Below are positions 12,414-24,386 of a DNA stretch of 64,000 nucleotides, one piece after another; positions within the stretch are counted from its first letter, which is position 1, and every line of letters starts with the position of its first letter. Origin of the DNA: Dreissena polymorpha (taxonomy: Eukaryota; Mollusca; Bivalvia; Myida; Dreissenidae); the NCBI RefSeq assembly GCF_020536995.1, contig NC_068358.1, positions 43,261,585-43,325,584 on the forward strand. Reading direction: 5' to 3'. Made by a program: the position numbers and the translations under genes. The notes under the pieces were generated by a model that did not search any database, was not told the DNA's origin, and worked only from the letters and a program-made list of their open reading frames with translations.

Positions 12414-12660
12414 CATTTTCTTTTTATTTTATGCTTTTTTCACCGTTTATTTACATTGTAAAAGAGTTTAACAGGATAATGTCGCTGGAATTATGACGTC
12501 ATTTCGTCGAAAAAATGACGTCATTTCACAGTAAAACAGTGAAAAATATCGTTATTTTTCACTGTTATTTTTCACTGTTTGAAACACTGAAATACCAGTT
12601 TTATTTCACTGATATTTCTCTATAAACCACCGGAAAGCATAAAATAAAACTTAATAGATA
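12414..12660. repeat. Interspersed repeat with TIR-like ends and two CRE palindromes
   Basis: Short inverted ends (ttttattttatgctttttt near 12420; aaagcataaaataaaac near 12635) enclose several cagtgaaaaa / tttttcactg blocks. Perfect TGACGTCA octamers, the CREB/ATF site, lie at 12494-12501 and 12516-12523. It may form one composite with the preceding palindrome. Confidence 0.45.
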
Positions 12661-13169
12661 ATCAAAGTATAAGAGATTTCAACGTGCAAGCTTACACAGA
12701 TGATCTTTTCGTTCACATGTAAAAGGCAAACGGCGCTAACCCTGGATATGGTATAAGGTAACACGTTTTATTTTCTCTTATACCTATTTGGCACCTATGA
12801 GTGATAGGAGTTCAACATCAACCATTACTTAACATGTACAGTTGGTAAAAGACAAATTACAAATTATAGATGTGAGTCAGACAGTTTTCGAATACATACT
12901 TAAGAGTGTGAACAAACTGTCGCCAACGAATACCGATTATTTTCAGTGAATTGTCTTTAGTTCCGAGTTAAGAAATAATGACACTAAAGAGATCATTCTA
13001 ATGAGTCTCTACTTTATAAAGTAAGACATGCTAATTGAAATAATAAAACAAAGATATATAAATAAACATTGTGATATCTGAATAAAATCATTTGGCGATG
13101 AAGGCTTACTGCATTCGATGCATACAGATGAGTGCCAATGAATAAACAAGATTGTCTGATAAAAACGGG

Positions 13170-13177
13170 TATATAAA
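13170..13177 (+). promoter_or_regulatory. TATA box of Ly6-A
   Basis: TATATAAA lies 44 bp upstream of the Ly6-A start codon. This predicts transcription starting near 13200 and a 5' UTR of only about 15 nt. The call rests on motif and position. Confidence 0.55.
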
Positions 13178-13213
13178 CACAAACTATTTACGCATATTTA
13201 AACGAATCAAAAT

Positions 13214-13623
13214 ATGAAACTCTATGTGTATATTGTGATAACATGGTTGGGGCTTTGTGAGTACATATATGTACATCTTATGTGATATGTAGTGTGTACC
13301 AAGTGCTATATACTGATATATATAGTGTGTATAGAGTGGTATATCTATTGTATATCTAGTGATATACCATGTATACTTATAGTGTATAACTAGTAATATA
13401 TCATGTCTACATCTAGTATACATCTAGTGTTATATCATATGTTTATCTTGTGTATATCTAGTGATATATGTAGTGTATATCTTGTTATTTATCTAGTGTA
13501 TATCTAGTGTATATCTATAGCGATATATCATGTGTTAATTTTGTGTTACATTTAGTGTTTATCTAGTTTATGTGTAATGATACATGACGTGATATATGAA
13601 ATGTATATCGAGTGATATATCTA

Positions 13624-13715
<92 letters not shown>

Positions 13716-14446
13716 ATATATATTCACACATATGGCCAGTTACGGGGTCTCTGATTTAGAAATAGGTTATGGGGTTCCCACTTTAAATACATGTATCTCC
13801 ATACCCTTTTTTATCCGATATAAACACGAATTAAGGTATATAGGGGTACCTACTATATTATTGTATATAAATACGTCATTTATTTAACGTCTTATACAAG
13901 GAAATATATAGCGAACTTATTTGCGAGGTATATACAATTTCAATTTCAGACGTGATTGTGGTTTTCGATTTAAGACCTTATTGTGAGATTTGATTGCATT
14001 ACCTCCCCTACACCCCCCTCATAGTAATTAAAGGAGCCTAGAATGCGGGGTTGTATATAGACCCCGTTTTTTATATTGACCTCGTAAGTACAGTCTGAAA
14101 ACTACCGAGACCGCGTAACTGGCACTATATATCATGTGTGTATTTAGTGTTATATCTAGTTGATATGTAGTGATACGTGGTGTATATCTAGTGATTTACC
14201 TAGTGTATATCTCGTGAGATAGCATGTGTTTATCTAGTGTATATCTAGTTTACATGAAAAATTATGTCTAGTGTAAATCTTGTGATATTTCTAGTTTATT
14301 TCCAGATCTGTATCGTGTGTATATCTAGTATTATATATAGCATTAATCAAAGTATATGAGACATGCACGTTTTGCGCATGTTTCATGACATGATGTGTTT
14401 TTATTAGCTCTACTGCCAAAGGCAGAAGAGCTTATGGTATGGCATG

Positions 14447-14504
<58 letters not shown>

Positions 14505-17500
14505 GACTTTTCTTGTTTATCGGATAAAGTCCACAGTTTTCATCCGATTCTTTTCAAACTTGTTCAGTGTCTTTATATTAATGAGGACTCGAACCCTATT
14601 GATTTTCAGGTCACTGGGTCAAAGGTCAAGGTCACAGTGACTCGAAATAGTAAAATGGTTTCTAGATGTGAACTCAAGAATGCTTAGGCCTAGGATCATG
14701 AAACTTCATAGGTACATTGATCATGACTGGCTGATGACCCCTATTGATTTTCAGGTCACTAGGTCAAAGGTCAATGTCACAGTGACTGGAAATAGTAAAA
14801 TGGTTACTTTTTCTTGTTTATCCGATAAAGTCCACAGTTTTCATCCGATTCTTTTCAAACTTGTTCAGTGTCTTTATATTAATGAGGACTTGAACCCTAT
14901 TGATTTTCAGGTCACTTGGTCAAAGGTCAAGGTCACAGTGACTCGAAATAGTAAAATGGTTTCCAGATGTTAACTCAAGAATGCTTAGGCCTAGGATCAT
15001 GAAACTTCATAGGTACATTGATCATGACTGGCTGATGACCCCTCTTGATTTTCAGGTCACTAGGTCAAAGGTCAAGGTCACAGTGACTCGAAATAGTAAA
15101 GTAGTTACTTTTTCTTGTTTATCCGATAAAGTCCACAGTTTTCGTCCGATTCTTTTCAAACATGTTCAGTGTCTTTATATTTATGAGGACTCGAACCCAA
15201 TCGATTTTCAGGTCACTGGGTCAAAGTTCAAGGTCACAGTTACTCGAAATAGTAAAATGGTTTCCAGATGTTAACTCAAGAATGCTTAGGCCTAGGATCA
15301 TGAAACTTCATAGGTACATTGATCATGACTGGCTGATGACCCCTTTTGATTTTCGGGTCACTAGGTCAAAGGTCAAGGTCACAGTGACAAGAAAAAGTAA
15401 AATGGTTACTTTTTCTTGTTTGTCCGATAAAGTCTACAGTTTTCATCCGATTCTTTTCAAACTTGTTCAGTGTCTTTATATTAATGAGGACTCAAACCCT
15501 ATTGATTTTCAGGTCACTGGGTCAAAGGTCAAGGTCACAATGACTCGAAATAGTAAAATGGTTTCCGGATGATAACTCAAGAATGCTTAGGCCTAGGATA
15601 ATGAAACTTCATAGTTACATTGATCATGACTGGTAGATGACCCCTATTGATTTTCAGGTCACTAGATCAATGGTCAACGTGACGCGAAACAGTAAAATAG
15701 TTTCCGGATGATAACTCAAGAATGCTTACGCCTAGGATCATGAAACTTCATAGGTACATTGATCATGACTGGCATATGACCCCTATTAATTTTCAGGTCA
15801 AAGGTCAAGGTATCAGTGACTCAAAACAGTAAAATGGTTTCCGGATGATAACTCAAGAATTATAAGGCCTATGATCATGAAACTTTATAGGTACATTGAT
15901 CATGACTGGCAGATGACCCCACTTGATTTTCAGGTCACTATGTCAAAGGTCAAGGTCACAGTGACAAAAAACGTATTCACACAATGCTGCCACTACAACT
16001 GACAGCCCATATGGGGCATGTTTTACAAACAGCCCTTGTTTAAAAAGAGCAATAACGAAGCAATAAGTCCAGAATGACTTCCCCTTGAATATGAGAAAAT
16101 TTTGAAATCCCTCTTGTTTACGCAATAATTTCCACAGTTCTTATCCAATTATTTCCAAATTTGCACAGTATCTCTATATATCAATGAGGACTTGAACCCT
16201 ATTGAATATGAGCAGTATCGGAGAAATAAGTACACAATAATCTCCCCTTGAATTTGAGAAAATTCTCCTTGTTTGCGCGATTAAGTACACAGTTTCCATC
16301 TTATTCTTTCCAAACTTGCACAGTGTTTATAGCAGTAGAGCGATTCAGGCCCTCATGGGCCTCTTGTTTAATAACATGTATACTAACGCATCTGTTTTAA
16401 GTTATGAATAATTGGTTTACAAATGCTTCACATTATTTAAATTGTTTGACACTGAAATAATAGGTGCTTGTATTTACCAACGTTGCCACGCCACTGTACA
16501 TTTTTATGGTCAGTAATTTGCAGTCTTTGTTTTTCAACATATTACAATGACTTTATTAAACGTATGAATAACTTAGAACAAAACTACAAGGGAAATCATG
16601 TGCAAACATATAAATCACTTCCAGCATACTAGTATTAATTTTTATAGATGCCATATTATATTTCAGATATATCTTACTGACATAAATGGCAGTCTGCTAA
16701 AATTGTGTTCTTTATTGGGGTATAGCCCAATATCCAAATTGTATTGACTTGATGTTCACGAAAACGGGCACAGTCATTTTGTTATTTATTTAATTATTAC
16801 GTGTACGATGCCAAGACATCATATCGGCGTATGTTTGTAAAACGTGTAAGGAATCGTTGTAGATAATTAGACCCAGATAGATAGACGAATCTGTTTCGAG
16901 AGCAGATTACATCTAAGTTAGTTATGTTTTCATTTCTGTCTATAGTGAATGCCCGGGATCTGTCGGCATACACGTGCTATGTGTGCACGGGTACTACTCC
17001 TGACGACGACTGTGCCTTGCACAGGTCAGTGGCGTCCTCTTGGAACATATGTGGGTCCTGCTCGAAAATAGACATCAATGGAGGTAAACAATTAAAATTG
17101 GATAATTTTAGCGTTTCAAGACAACCCAGTTAAAGATAAAAATGTAACTGCCGTTTACAAGTAATAATAGTGTAACACGTAAACAATACACACCCAAACG
17201 CAATATTGTTGCAATAACATTAAAACTATGTTAAATATACCATATCCTGTATTGGGGACGACTTGTTCCCGCTTATATGGATTTTTTGTTCACATTAAGT
17301 TTTTTTCTAAACGAAAATCATGTCGAGGCGGAAAGTGCCGTCCCTGATTAGCATGTGGGGACTGCAAAGGCTAATCTTGAACGACATATTACGCACATGC
17401 ATTAAGCCCGTTTTTCTTTCCGGAGCGCAACTCGAAATCATTATACCATTTATAAAAAAGAACGTGTCTTTTTCCAGTTGTATCAAGAAACTGCAATCTT

Positions 17501-17650
17501 TTTGAAAATGCCCGTGGCGACTATTGCTACTCATCCAAAGGCGTCACCACGTGTTCGTGCGACTCAGATTTGTGCAACGTTGCTGGTCTTTCTACAGTTT
17601 CCGTTGGAGCGATCGCAGTAACGTTGGCGATCGCAAGCGTCATGCTTTAA
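13214..17650 (+). CDS. Ly6/uPAR three-finger GPI-anchored protein, Ly6-A (3 exons)
   Basis: Coding exons are 13214-13256, 16946-17083 and 17478-17650, joined in phase 1 with GT-AG borders (T|gtgagt, ctatag|TG, G|gtaaac, ttccag|TT). They total 354 nt and encode 117 residues. Residues 1-15 form a signal peptide ([15 protein letters not shown]). Ten cysteines at 25, 28, 37, 50, 53, 66, 77, 86, 88 and 93 follow the Ly6/uPAR three-finger pattern, ending CSCDSDLCN. The last 20 residues are hydrophobic ([15 protein letters not shown]), as in a GPI signal. The mature protein should sit on the outer cell surface; its ligand is unknown. AATAAA at 17755 is a likely polyA signal. Intron 1 (3.7 kb) holds microsatellites, a MITE and a Helentron-like element. 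The first exon was chosen for its signal peptide, matching phase and TATA box; an alternative first exon is possible. Confidence 0.82.
13270..13620 (+). repeat. AT-rich minisatellite (tatctagtg motif)
   Basis: Irregular copies of gtgtatatctagtgatat of about 11-20 bp fill this part of Ly6-A intron 1. The same motif resumes at 14125-14345, so a MITE has split the array. Confidence 0.8.
13627..13713. repeat. (TA)n microsatellite
   Basis: About 43 uninterrupted TA dinucleotides lie in intron 1 of Ly6-A, directly beside the tatctagtg minisatellite from which it could have grown. It is self-complementary and prone to length change. Confidence 0.98.
13734..14124. mobile_element. About 390-bp TIR element inside the minisatellite
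   Basis: The ends are GCCAGTTACGGGGTCTC on the left and its near inverse GAGACCGCGTAACTGGC on the right. Flanking TAT could be the target duplication, but the site is so TA-rich that this is not decisive. No ORF of note. It interrupts the tatctagtg array. Confidence 0.6.
14125..14345 (+). repeat. Continuation of the tatctagtg minisatellite
   Basis: Same motif as 13270-13620 on the far side of the inserted TIR element, in Ly6-A intron 1. Confidence 0.75.
14405..16370 (+). mobile_element. Helentron/HINE-like element H5
   Basis: The left end is a perfect hairpin (AGCTCTACTGCC aaa GGCAGAAGAGCT), followed by ttatggtatgg and a (TG)n run at 14453-14502 in the position where sister elements carry GTCC repeats. 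The body alternates two related half-units of about 145-155 bp, giving a higher-order repeat near 300 bp, then decays to single units. Each half contains ggtcaaaggtcaaggtcac. The right end has GCAGTAGAGC, inverse of the left GCTCTACTGC, then hairpin AGGCCC/GGGCCT and CTCTTGTTT. It lies in intron 1 of Ly6-A in the sense orientation. The open frames are repeat translations. Confidence 0.75.
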
Positions 17651-17765
17651 AACTACATTAAACGAAACAGTTGATTTGCGGTTTTGACATTTATAAAGCT
17701 TGCATATACAGCAAAAAGACAACATAGAAATGTATTTAAAATTTATGATTATAAAATAAAATGTG

Positions 17766-19790
17766 CTATTTGATATATATGTGTGAACTACAGATAGACA
17801 ATCGTATTTCCTAGATTTATATGTGAGTTCATATTGGAATTAGTGTCTTATTACTTAACCTATCCCATGCATTGCCTTATCAATCGTTTGTCTTTGGAAT
17901 TGTGGACGACTGAAACTCAGTTTAGTCTGTGTATAACATATTTATTTCGTGAGTGTCTATGCTGTATTAACAGGACGAAAAACATAGTATTGTCATATTT
18001 GTTTTAGAGTATGCTTGCTTTGCGTAAGGGTCGAAGTGGTGTCATATTTCGATAACTACACGTGTACAAACATGCATGTGGGTTATCTCACACATTTAAA
18101 GTCGTTCGGTTTTTAATCAGAATTCATACTGCACAGGTGAAAACATTTTGATGATATATTAAATATATTGATGATATATCAAAGAACGTGTGTTGTGACT
18201 GCTCATTGCTGGCGCATGAAAAGACATTCATATTGTGATTCATTTTTGTCACCTCAAAAATCTAAACATAATACATGTATCATTTATCCGTGACAATCGG
18301 AGGCTTTTGCAAGTGAGGAAGTTAGCCTGCAACAAGCCAAAGGCGCGGTTGCGCTCCTGAATATTCATACATTTTATAATTTCGTTAATACTTTCCTGGT
18401 GAAAATAGCCACCTAGAATGACGATATTAAAATAAATTGAGAAAGATAAGACGTCTCATCCTTTCTAGGTGCGAACAGATGAAAGCACACCTACCCCACA
18501 CAAGCGCCCGGTCGCAACGGATGAATGCTGATATCGTAAATTTTGCGCACAACACAGTCAAATGATCACATGTGTAATTTTAAATTAAAACTAAATTAAA
18601 GTAACTAATTACTGATATATTTTAGTTTAAAAAGTGTTGCGTTAGAAAAGTATATATAATTCATCTCATCGTGTTGCATTTGGTGATATAACTGTTTTTC
18701 AAAGTCATAATTATTTCCTTTATATTGTTATATTGACATTCAATTCTGTGAGTTTAATGTGAATTTAAGTGCAAGATGTCTCTTGACATGAGCAAAAGGA
18801 TGTAACGGTCAATGTACATGATTCACGGGGCAACGTTTCACCCGATCGTGCAATTCACACCACCAGAACACTTTCATGTTGGTCAAAAACACGACTTTTT
18901 TAGTTTTGACCAATCTGTTGATTTCCTGACTGTGAAAATTATATTCCCGATAATTTTCTTAGCAGGGCCTCAATGGACAAAACATGTTATACGTGTGGTT
19001 GTTATCTGGTTGACCTATGAAAATCTTTGGATATACGATTAGTTAACGGCAGAATGATATTATTTATCTTTATTTGATGATTGTAACACAGGTTCATTTA
19101 CATTTGCGTAACGTAACGGTACTTCAACTATAGATTATGTACTTTAGGGTGAATCTCACTTTACACGTGCAGTGATCGCTGTTTTTGTCTGTAAGATTTT
19201 CACCAGTGGAGCGAATACGCACCACTGCATTTTGCTGTTAATTGTAAAAATAAACTTTATTAAAAAATGAATATGTTGAAGCCAAATATAGATTGAACGC
19301 GGATATAAAGAAGGATTTTAAAAATTGTTAATTGTTGATTACTGTACAATTAGGCAATTTAACATCAAGTATTGACACAACTTGTATATATGACATTTTA
19401 ATCACTTTTCGTGTCTCTTGAAAGACGTCACTGAACCACTATTTGCACGACCTTTTACAAATTATAATACGAGTTGTTTGGTCCCATCCTCAGTTGCTGA
19501 GCATGCAGACTGGTTTGATATCGATTGTTAACAAGCCAGACATAGGTACGACGAAACATTGAGAATTCTTAATCAGCCTGTTTCTCGAGAATATTTGTGT
19601 ACATCGTTATAAGACTTTAATATCACAAAAAAGAAAAGTTGTGAGTCAAACAATTAAAGGATATCGAAAACTTGAAAAAGAGCAACCCTAGGGATTTTTG
19701 GAAATACTAAAACAAAAAAGATATTGTCAATCACTATTTGTTTGGACGATTTGTATAGGTTCTTTTAAAATTTAGTAAAATGATATTTTC
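17766..19790. other. Intergenic stretch downstream of Ly6-A
   Basis: No gene recognised. A short palindromic stretch (gatgatatattaaatatattgatgatatatc) near 18155-18180 and AT-rich runs are all I see. Confidence 0.4.
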
Positions 19791-19792
19791 CA

Positions 19793-20617
19793 GACGTCCG
19801 ACGAAACTGTGGAAACTTTTTGTACGAACCACGATTTAAATGCAGATGCCGATTATAATGGCGAATTTGATTTTCAAATATTGGTTGATACAGTTGAGAA
19901 AGCAATTAAAGATTAAAACGAAATAAGGCATATGGTATAGATCTACTGTTTATTAAATGAGTATTTCATTGAATGTAGTATTATTCTCATGCCATACAAT
20001 ATTTAATGCGATATTAGTTTCGGGAGTTTTTCCGGAAATTTGGGCGGATGGAATTATTATACAACAGACCATTCAAAAAAAGGTCATCGTAGTTATGTTG
20101 CAAACTACAGAATTATCACATTATTAAGTTGTTTTTCAAAGTTATCTACTACTATTTTGAATGTTAGAATTACGTTATTTTGTAAAAAACACACAACCTT
20201 ATTTCCTATGCGCAGTTTGGTTTTCGTAAAGGTTTGTCCACTACGGACGCCGTATTTTTCTGATTGTCTGTTGTCCAACATTATCTGAATAACAATACAC
20301 GCCTATGTGTAGCATTTATTGATCTTAAAAAAATGCTTTGATAGTATATATCGAAACTGCAATTTGGTATAAATTATATAATACTGATATATTCTTGTTA
20401 AAGTTTTGCTTATTATAAAAAAGATATTTGCATGTCAATTCGTGTTGAGCATTGTAATAGTCTTTCTGAATTCTTCGAATATTCTGTCTGCTTAAGACAG
20501 GGGTAGGTTGTCTCCCCTGTGCTAGTGTTTCTGCTTTTAAAGGACTTATAAATGTTGTTACGAAATAATGCAAATGCCTATATTGAGCTGTATGATATTG
20601 TTTTGCTGGTTAGTTGT
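19793..20617 (+). mobile_element. LINE reverse-transcriptase fragment, 5' part
   Basis: Conceptual translation in several frames gives pieces of a non-LTR reverse transcriptase: FPEIWADG-like and KKGH..YVANYRIITLLSCFSK around 20020-20130, AQFGFRKGLSTTDAVF around 20205-20260, FIDLKK.FDS around 20310-20345 and a RQG-SPVL-like block near 20495. Many frameshifts and stops show it is dead. The matching 3' part resumes at 24387, so the LINE was split by a later insertion. Confidence 0.7.
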
Positions 20618-20623
20618 TCGCGT

Positions 20624-20684
20624 AGATAACAGCTAATGTTGTTGATGAAAATTTCAAGTCAGTTCGCTGTTATCTACGGTAAGC
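20624..20684. repeat. 13-bp perfect inverted repeat
   Basis: CGTAGATAACAGC and GCTGTTATCTACG face each other across a loop of about 34 bp, near the left border of the block inserted into the LINE. It may be a terminal structure of the inserted element. Confidence 0.5.
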
Positions 20685-21019
20685 CTACTACTCGCCACTT
20701 GTGCCGCATCTGCTGTATCCGCGCGAGAAAGAGTTGTATAATTTATGCAAAAGGTTTGAGTTCTTCAACTATATTCATTCACAAATGGAAAAATAATGTG
20801 AATATCGTGTTAAATGGAATATTTTTGAACGGAGCTTATATAAAAAAGAATCAATAAATAATGTTTGTATTATACGTGTCGCGGAAGAGATTGTTTATGA
20901 ATGATTAAAATAGTCCACTATCTGCTGCGTCTTAATGACGTAGTACAGGTCATTCATAATCTGAGGGTATTAATAGATAATCATTCATTATCGCTAAAAC
21001 CGAATATAAAAAACAATTA

Positions 21020-24000
21020 TATATAACAAGAATTATATGTGTTGTACCCTCGTTCCTGCTTCTACAGCGGGGCGAAATTTGATATTTCTGAGAAACGTTC
21101 TTTTGTTCAAATAAATTGAAAACAAAAAACTATTTTTTTTCACTTGTAAGTCGCATATTCACCGCATGAAATGGGTGTTATCATTGGAGCGTCATCTAGA
21201 GTCCGTGGTGTAAGTAGATAAAAATTATACTACGGGAGTGCACATCATATCTGTCCTCACTTGCCTTATTATAAGTATATTTCTTCACTATCGAAGTATA
21301 TCGTATGTTAATATTTGATTACAACGCAGTTTCTTTCGACACATTTAAATCACACGTTCATAGCCGCGTCATGCGAAAATGGGTCTTATGCGTTTCGGCT
21401 TGCGTATCTTAAACTCAACATGCGCAGTCTGGTCATGAGGCGATGCTGTTAGCTATAAAATCACTCGATGTGTTATGGTCTCATTAGGTATCTCCTGACC
21501 AGACTGAGAGATGCGCAGGCTGAGTGGACTATATATATGATGGGCTCATATGGAATAAGACCCATTTTCGCATGACGAGGGTCATTAAAAATCTCATTGC
21601 GAATATTTACAACTCGCAATGAGATTTGTAATGACCCTCGTCATGCGAAAATGGGTCTATTCCATATGCGCCCATCATATATATGGCACATTTTATGACA
21701 ATGCTTTTCGATACAAGTTGAATTCAAAATAGCATATAATAGCAGCCTAATTTGGGCGTTCAGAAACGATTTCCAGACGTACTGACCGAGAACTGCAAAC
21801 ATTGTGGTTGGATAATTGAACGATTTTCCTCTTATCGCGACACTATACTATATCGGTAATGTTTGTTTTCTCATCTTGAAAGCAAAAGCTGTGTTTATCG
21901 ATAGTCAAGTATATATTCCCTGGACGATTTAGTGAACGAGTATAGAGCCTGAAGTTATTCGAGATGGATTTTAACGCCTAATTGTAAGTGGGCCACAATC
22001 TGTGTCGTTTGAATAAACAGAGAGTAGTCCGGAATTTGTTCAGTGCTACATCCTTTGCGCTGAGCACCGACACAGTGATGTAGCCAAAGTTCAGAGGTTT
22101 TATCTCGAATCAGCCTATAAAATATTCGAAAATATTCATGCGTGTCTGCTGGTGTTATGTTAATGTCATTTAGGCCACTCCAAATTGATTTGTTGGTCAA
22201 CGGATTTTTTTGAAAAAAAAAGTTGAAGAGGCGAGCGGAAAAAAAACTTTTTTTGAAAACAGGAAAATTTTCGAGCGAGCGAAGAGCGAAGAATATAAAA
22301 AATCACATTTCGATAGAAAAATATTGCATTAACAAGAGATACAGGTTTAAACAGCTATAGTTTACATTCAAATAAATTATTACACAAAGAAAAGAATCTT
22401 TGTACAAACAAGCAATAATATATTTATGAGTTACATACTTTTCAAATAAAAATGCACTAAAATTAGGTTTCAGCACTTAAACTTTAAAATGTAGAACACA
22501 AGTCTAAAGCTAGTGTTTTCATATTAGGAATAGCATTACTTGTAAGTTTTAATTAAACATCTTCTAATGCAATTAGTAAAATAATGTTTATATTTTTGTA
22601 TTGAATAACTCTTCCATGACGATTCTGCGCTGTTATATGAATTTGCAGCCGTTAAAGCTTCCGATATGATTTCATGTCGGAACGATGCTACAGCAAATTG
22701 ACGTTAAACGATATGAGGTCGATGTATATCGACCTCATATTTATAGGAGTTAGTTGTATATGACCTTTTGACCACGAAATATAACCATATCATTGAAGTG
22801 AGGGACACATGTCTACCTACTGCTGCTTATATTTGTTCGAGGTTTGCAATAGTGACAGCTGTGAAAAGGTATACCATGAAGGTATCCTATGTTTCAATAG
22901 CACTTGAAGAGGGACAATCATCAAAATGATATGACAGACAGTCGGACAAAGGCCATGCATATAAACCATTGTCGATACCTTATTTTAAAAGGGGCATTTC
23001 GATGGCTAGTACGGTATTTTATTTTTCTGAAATAAATTATATACATTCCAAAAAACTGTTTTGAGGTTTCTAAAATACACGGACCTAGCTCTAAGCTGTA
23101 AAGCGTGTTCCGTCAACCATGTATTACAATACTTCTAAAATATTCTGACTCTTTTAGAACCAGTCTTTAATGATTGTATGTTTATTTTTTGTTCACTTAT
23201 AATTGTGTTATAGGAAAAATGTGCCTACATATAGGGAAATACCGTCCATATGCCCATTTAATGAAGAAAATGCATACAAAACTTACGTCATGTTTTCCTA
23301 TGTTGTTAAATTGAGCATGCTTCAACGGTATCTGCGGATAGTTGCATGTTCGAACGTGAACAAACACATTCAAATAAGTCACAGAACGAAGGAGATATGT
23401 TTATATTTATAAGGGTTCGCTGCAGCAACTTTTCACCGCAAATTGTTAAAACGGTCACGCTGGTGGCCAATTTTTCTGGTCGTCTCGATCGAATTTTCGA
23501 GCAACTACAGTTATCGATTAAAAAGGTTACGAAACACTATATTTGGCATTCATATTCAGCGTCAAAATCGTTTCTGCGAGATTGTTTTTTTCTTTTTTTC
23601 ACAAATTGAAAAAAAAACAAAACACATGCGCTAGGGATACAGAAGGACACAAAAATAAGTGCGAGCGGTAATTTTTTTATTTTTTTTCCATTTTGAAAAA
23701 ATTGATGCGGCAATCCGATGACCAACACATCAATTTGGAGTGGCCTTCAGGCAAAAAGCTGGGTAACACAGCTACTGCCGAAAAAGCGCATTACCGGTAG
23801 TGCTCTATACCTATGTTTAGGTCAAAGTAGTTGACACCGTGTGAACTGCTATAGGGTAAAAAGTAATGCATAAACAACACAGTACGGGTAAACAGGGCTG
23901 TCTTTATGACTACCTAATTCGTGAGTAAAAGGAATTGCTCGCAGATTTTTTTTTCATCAATTATCTTATTGTATATTTTGAATTTGTATATGGTGTCAAA

Positions 24001-24386
24001 AATCAACAGTTTTGAACAGGGAATTTTCATCATGAAATTATATTCTTAGTGAGATAGGTATTCGATATTCCAACAATATTCATTTAATATGATTGTGATT
24101 GCAAAATGTCTTTATATTCCGTTCTCATTACCATTTTCATCATACTTTCTATGCTTTCAGAACTTCCAAAATGGGCCCTGTTGTTGTTATTTTGTCTAAG
24201 TTATTCTCTATGAAATTAATAGGATGATAAAAATTGCACACACATCTCGACCCGTGCGTTATGACACACTCTTTATAATTTTGAATGGCGTGTGTTCATT
24301 TCAAACTTGCGATTAATTTTGAAAAATGAGTTGCGTCTTAAATTGTGCAATAGCGAACAACTTCAGTTTCTTCAGCGCTTTGATTT
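21020..24386 (+). mobile_element. Unclassified interspersed repeat, copy A of an inverted pair
   Basis: Most of this block is homologous, in reverse complement, to 33425-35663. Shared landmarks include tcaccgcatgaaatg, gggagtgcacatcatat, cctgaccagactgagagatg, ctcgaatcagcctataaaat and aatgagttgcgtcttaaatt. Copy A is interrupted by a TIR element at 22174-23744; without it the unit is about 1.8 kb. A 40-bp perfect hairpin (catgacgagggtcatt ... aatgaccctcgtcatg) at 21571-21655 is present only in this copy. It appears to sit inside the LINE whose parts flank it. I do not recognise a protein. Confidence 0.6.
22174..23744. mobile_element. 1.57-kb TIR element, PIF/Harbinger-like, non-autonomous
   Basis: The ends are GGCCACTCCAAATTGAT and its inverse ATCAATTTGGAGTGGCC, with further inverse similarity inward (tgttggtcaacggatt / aatccgatgaccaaca). 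The homologous repeat at 34070 lacks this block and reads gtcatttaaggagaaaagct, an empty site. The flanks here are TTA and TTC, consistent with a 3-bp TTA duplication with one later change. GG-starting ends and a TWA target fit PIF/Harbinger. I recognise no transposase in the internal frames. Confidence 0.65.

Noticed and set aside
14439-15572. Four overlapping ORFs with repeated [17 protein letters not shown]
   Set aside because: They follow the H5 tandem units because the unit length happens to keep a frame open; they resemble no protein and contain no start or splice signals.
17307-17534. ORFs on both strands over Ly6-A intron 2 and exon 3
   Set aside because: They cross the well-supported acceptor at 17477 and share no features with a known protein.
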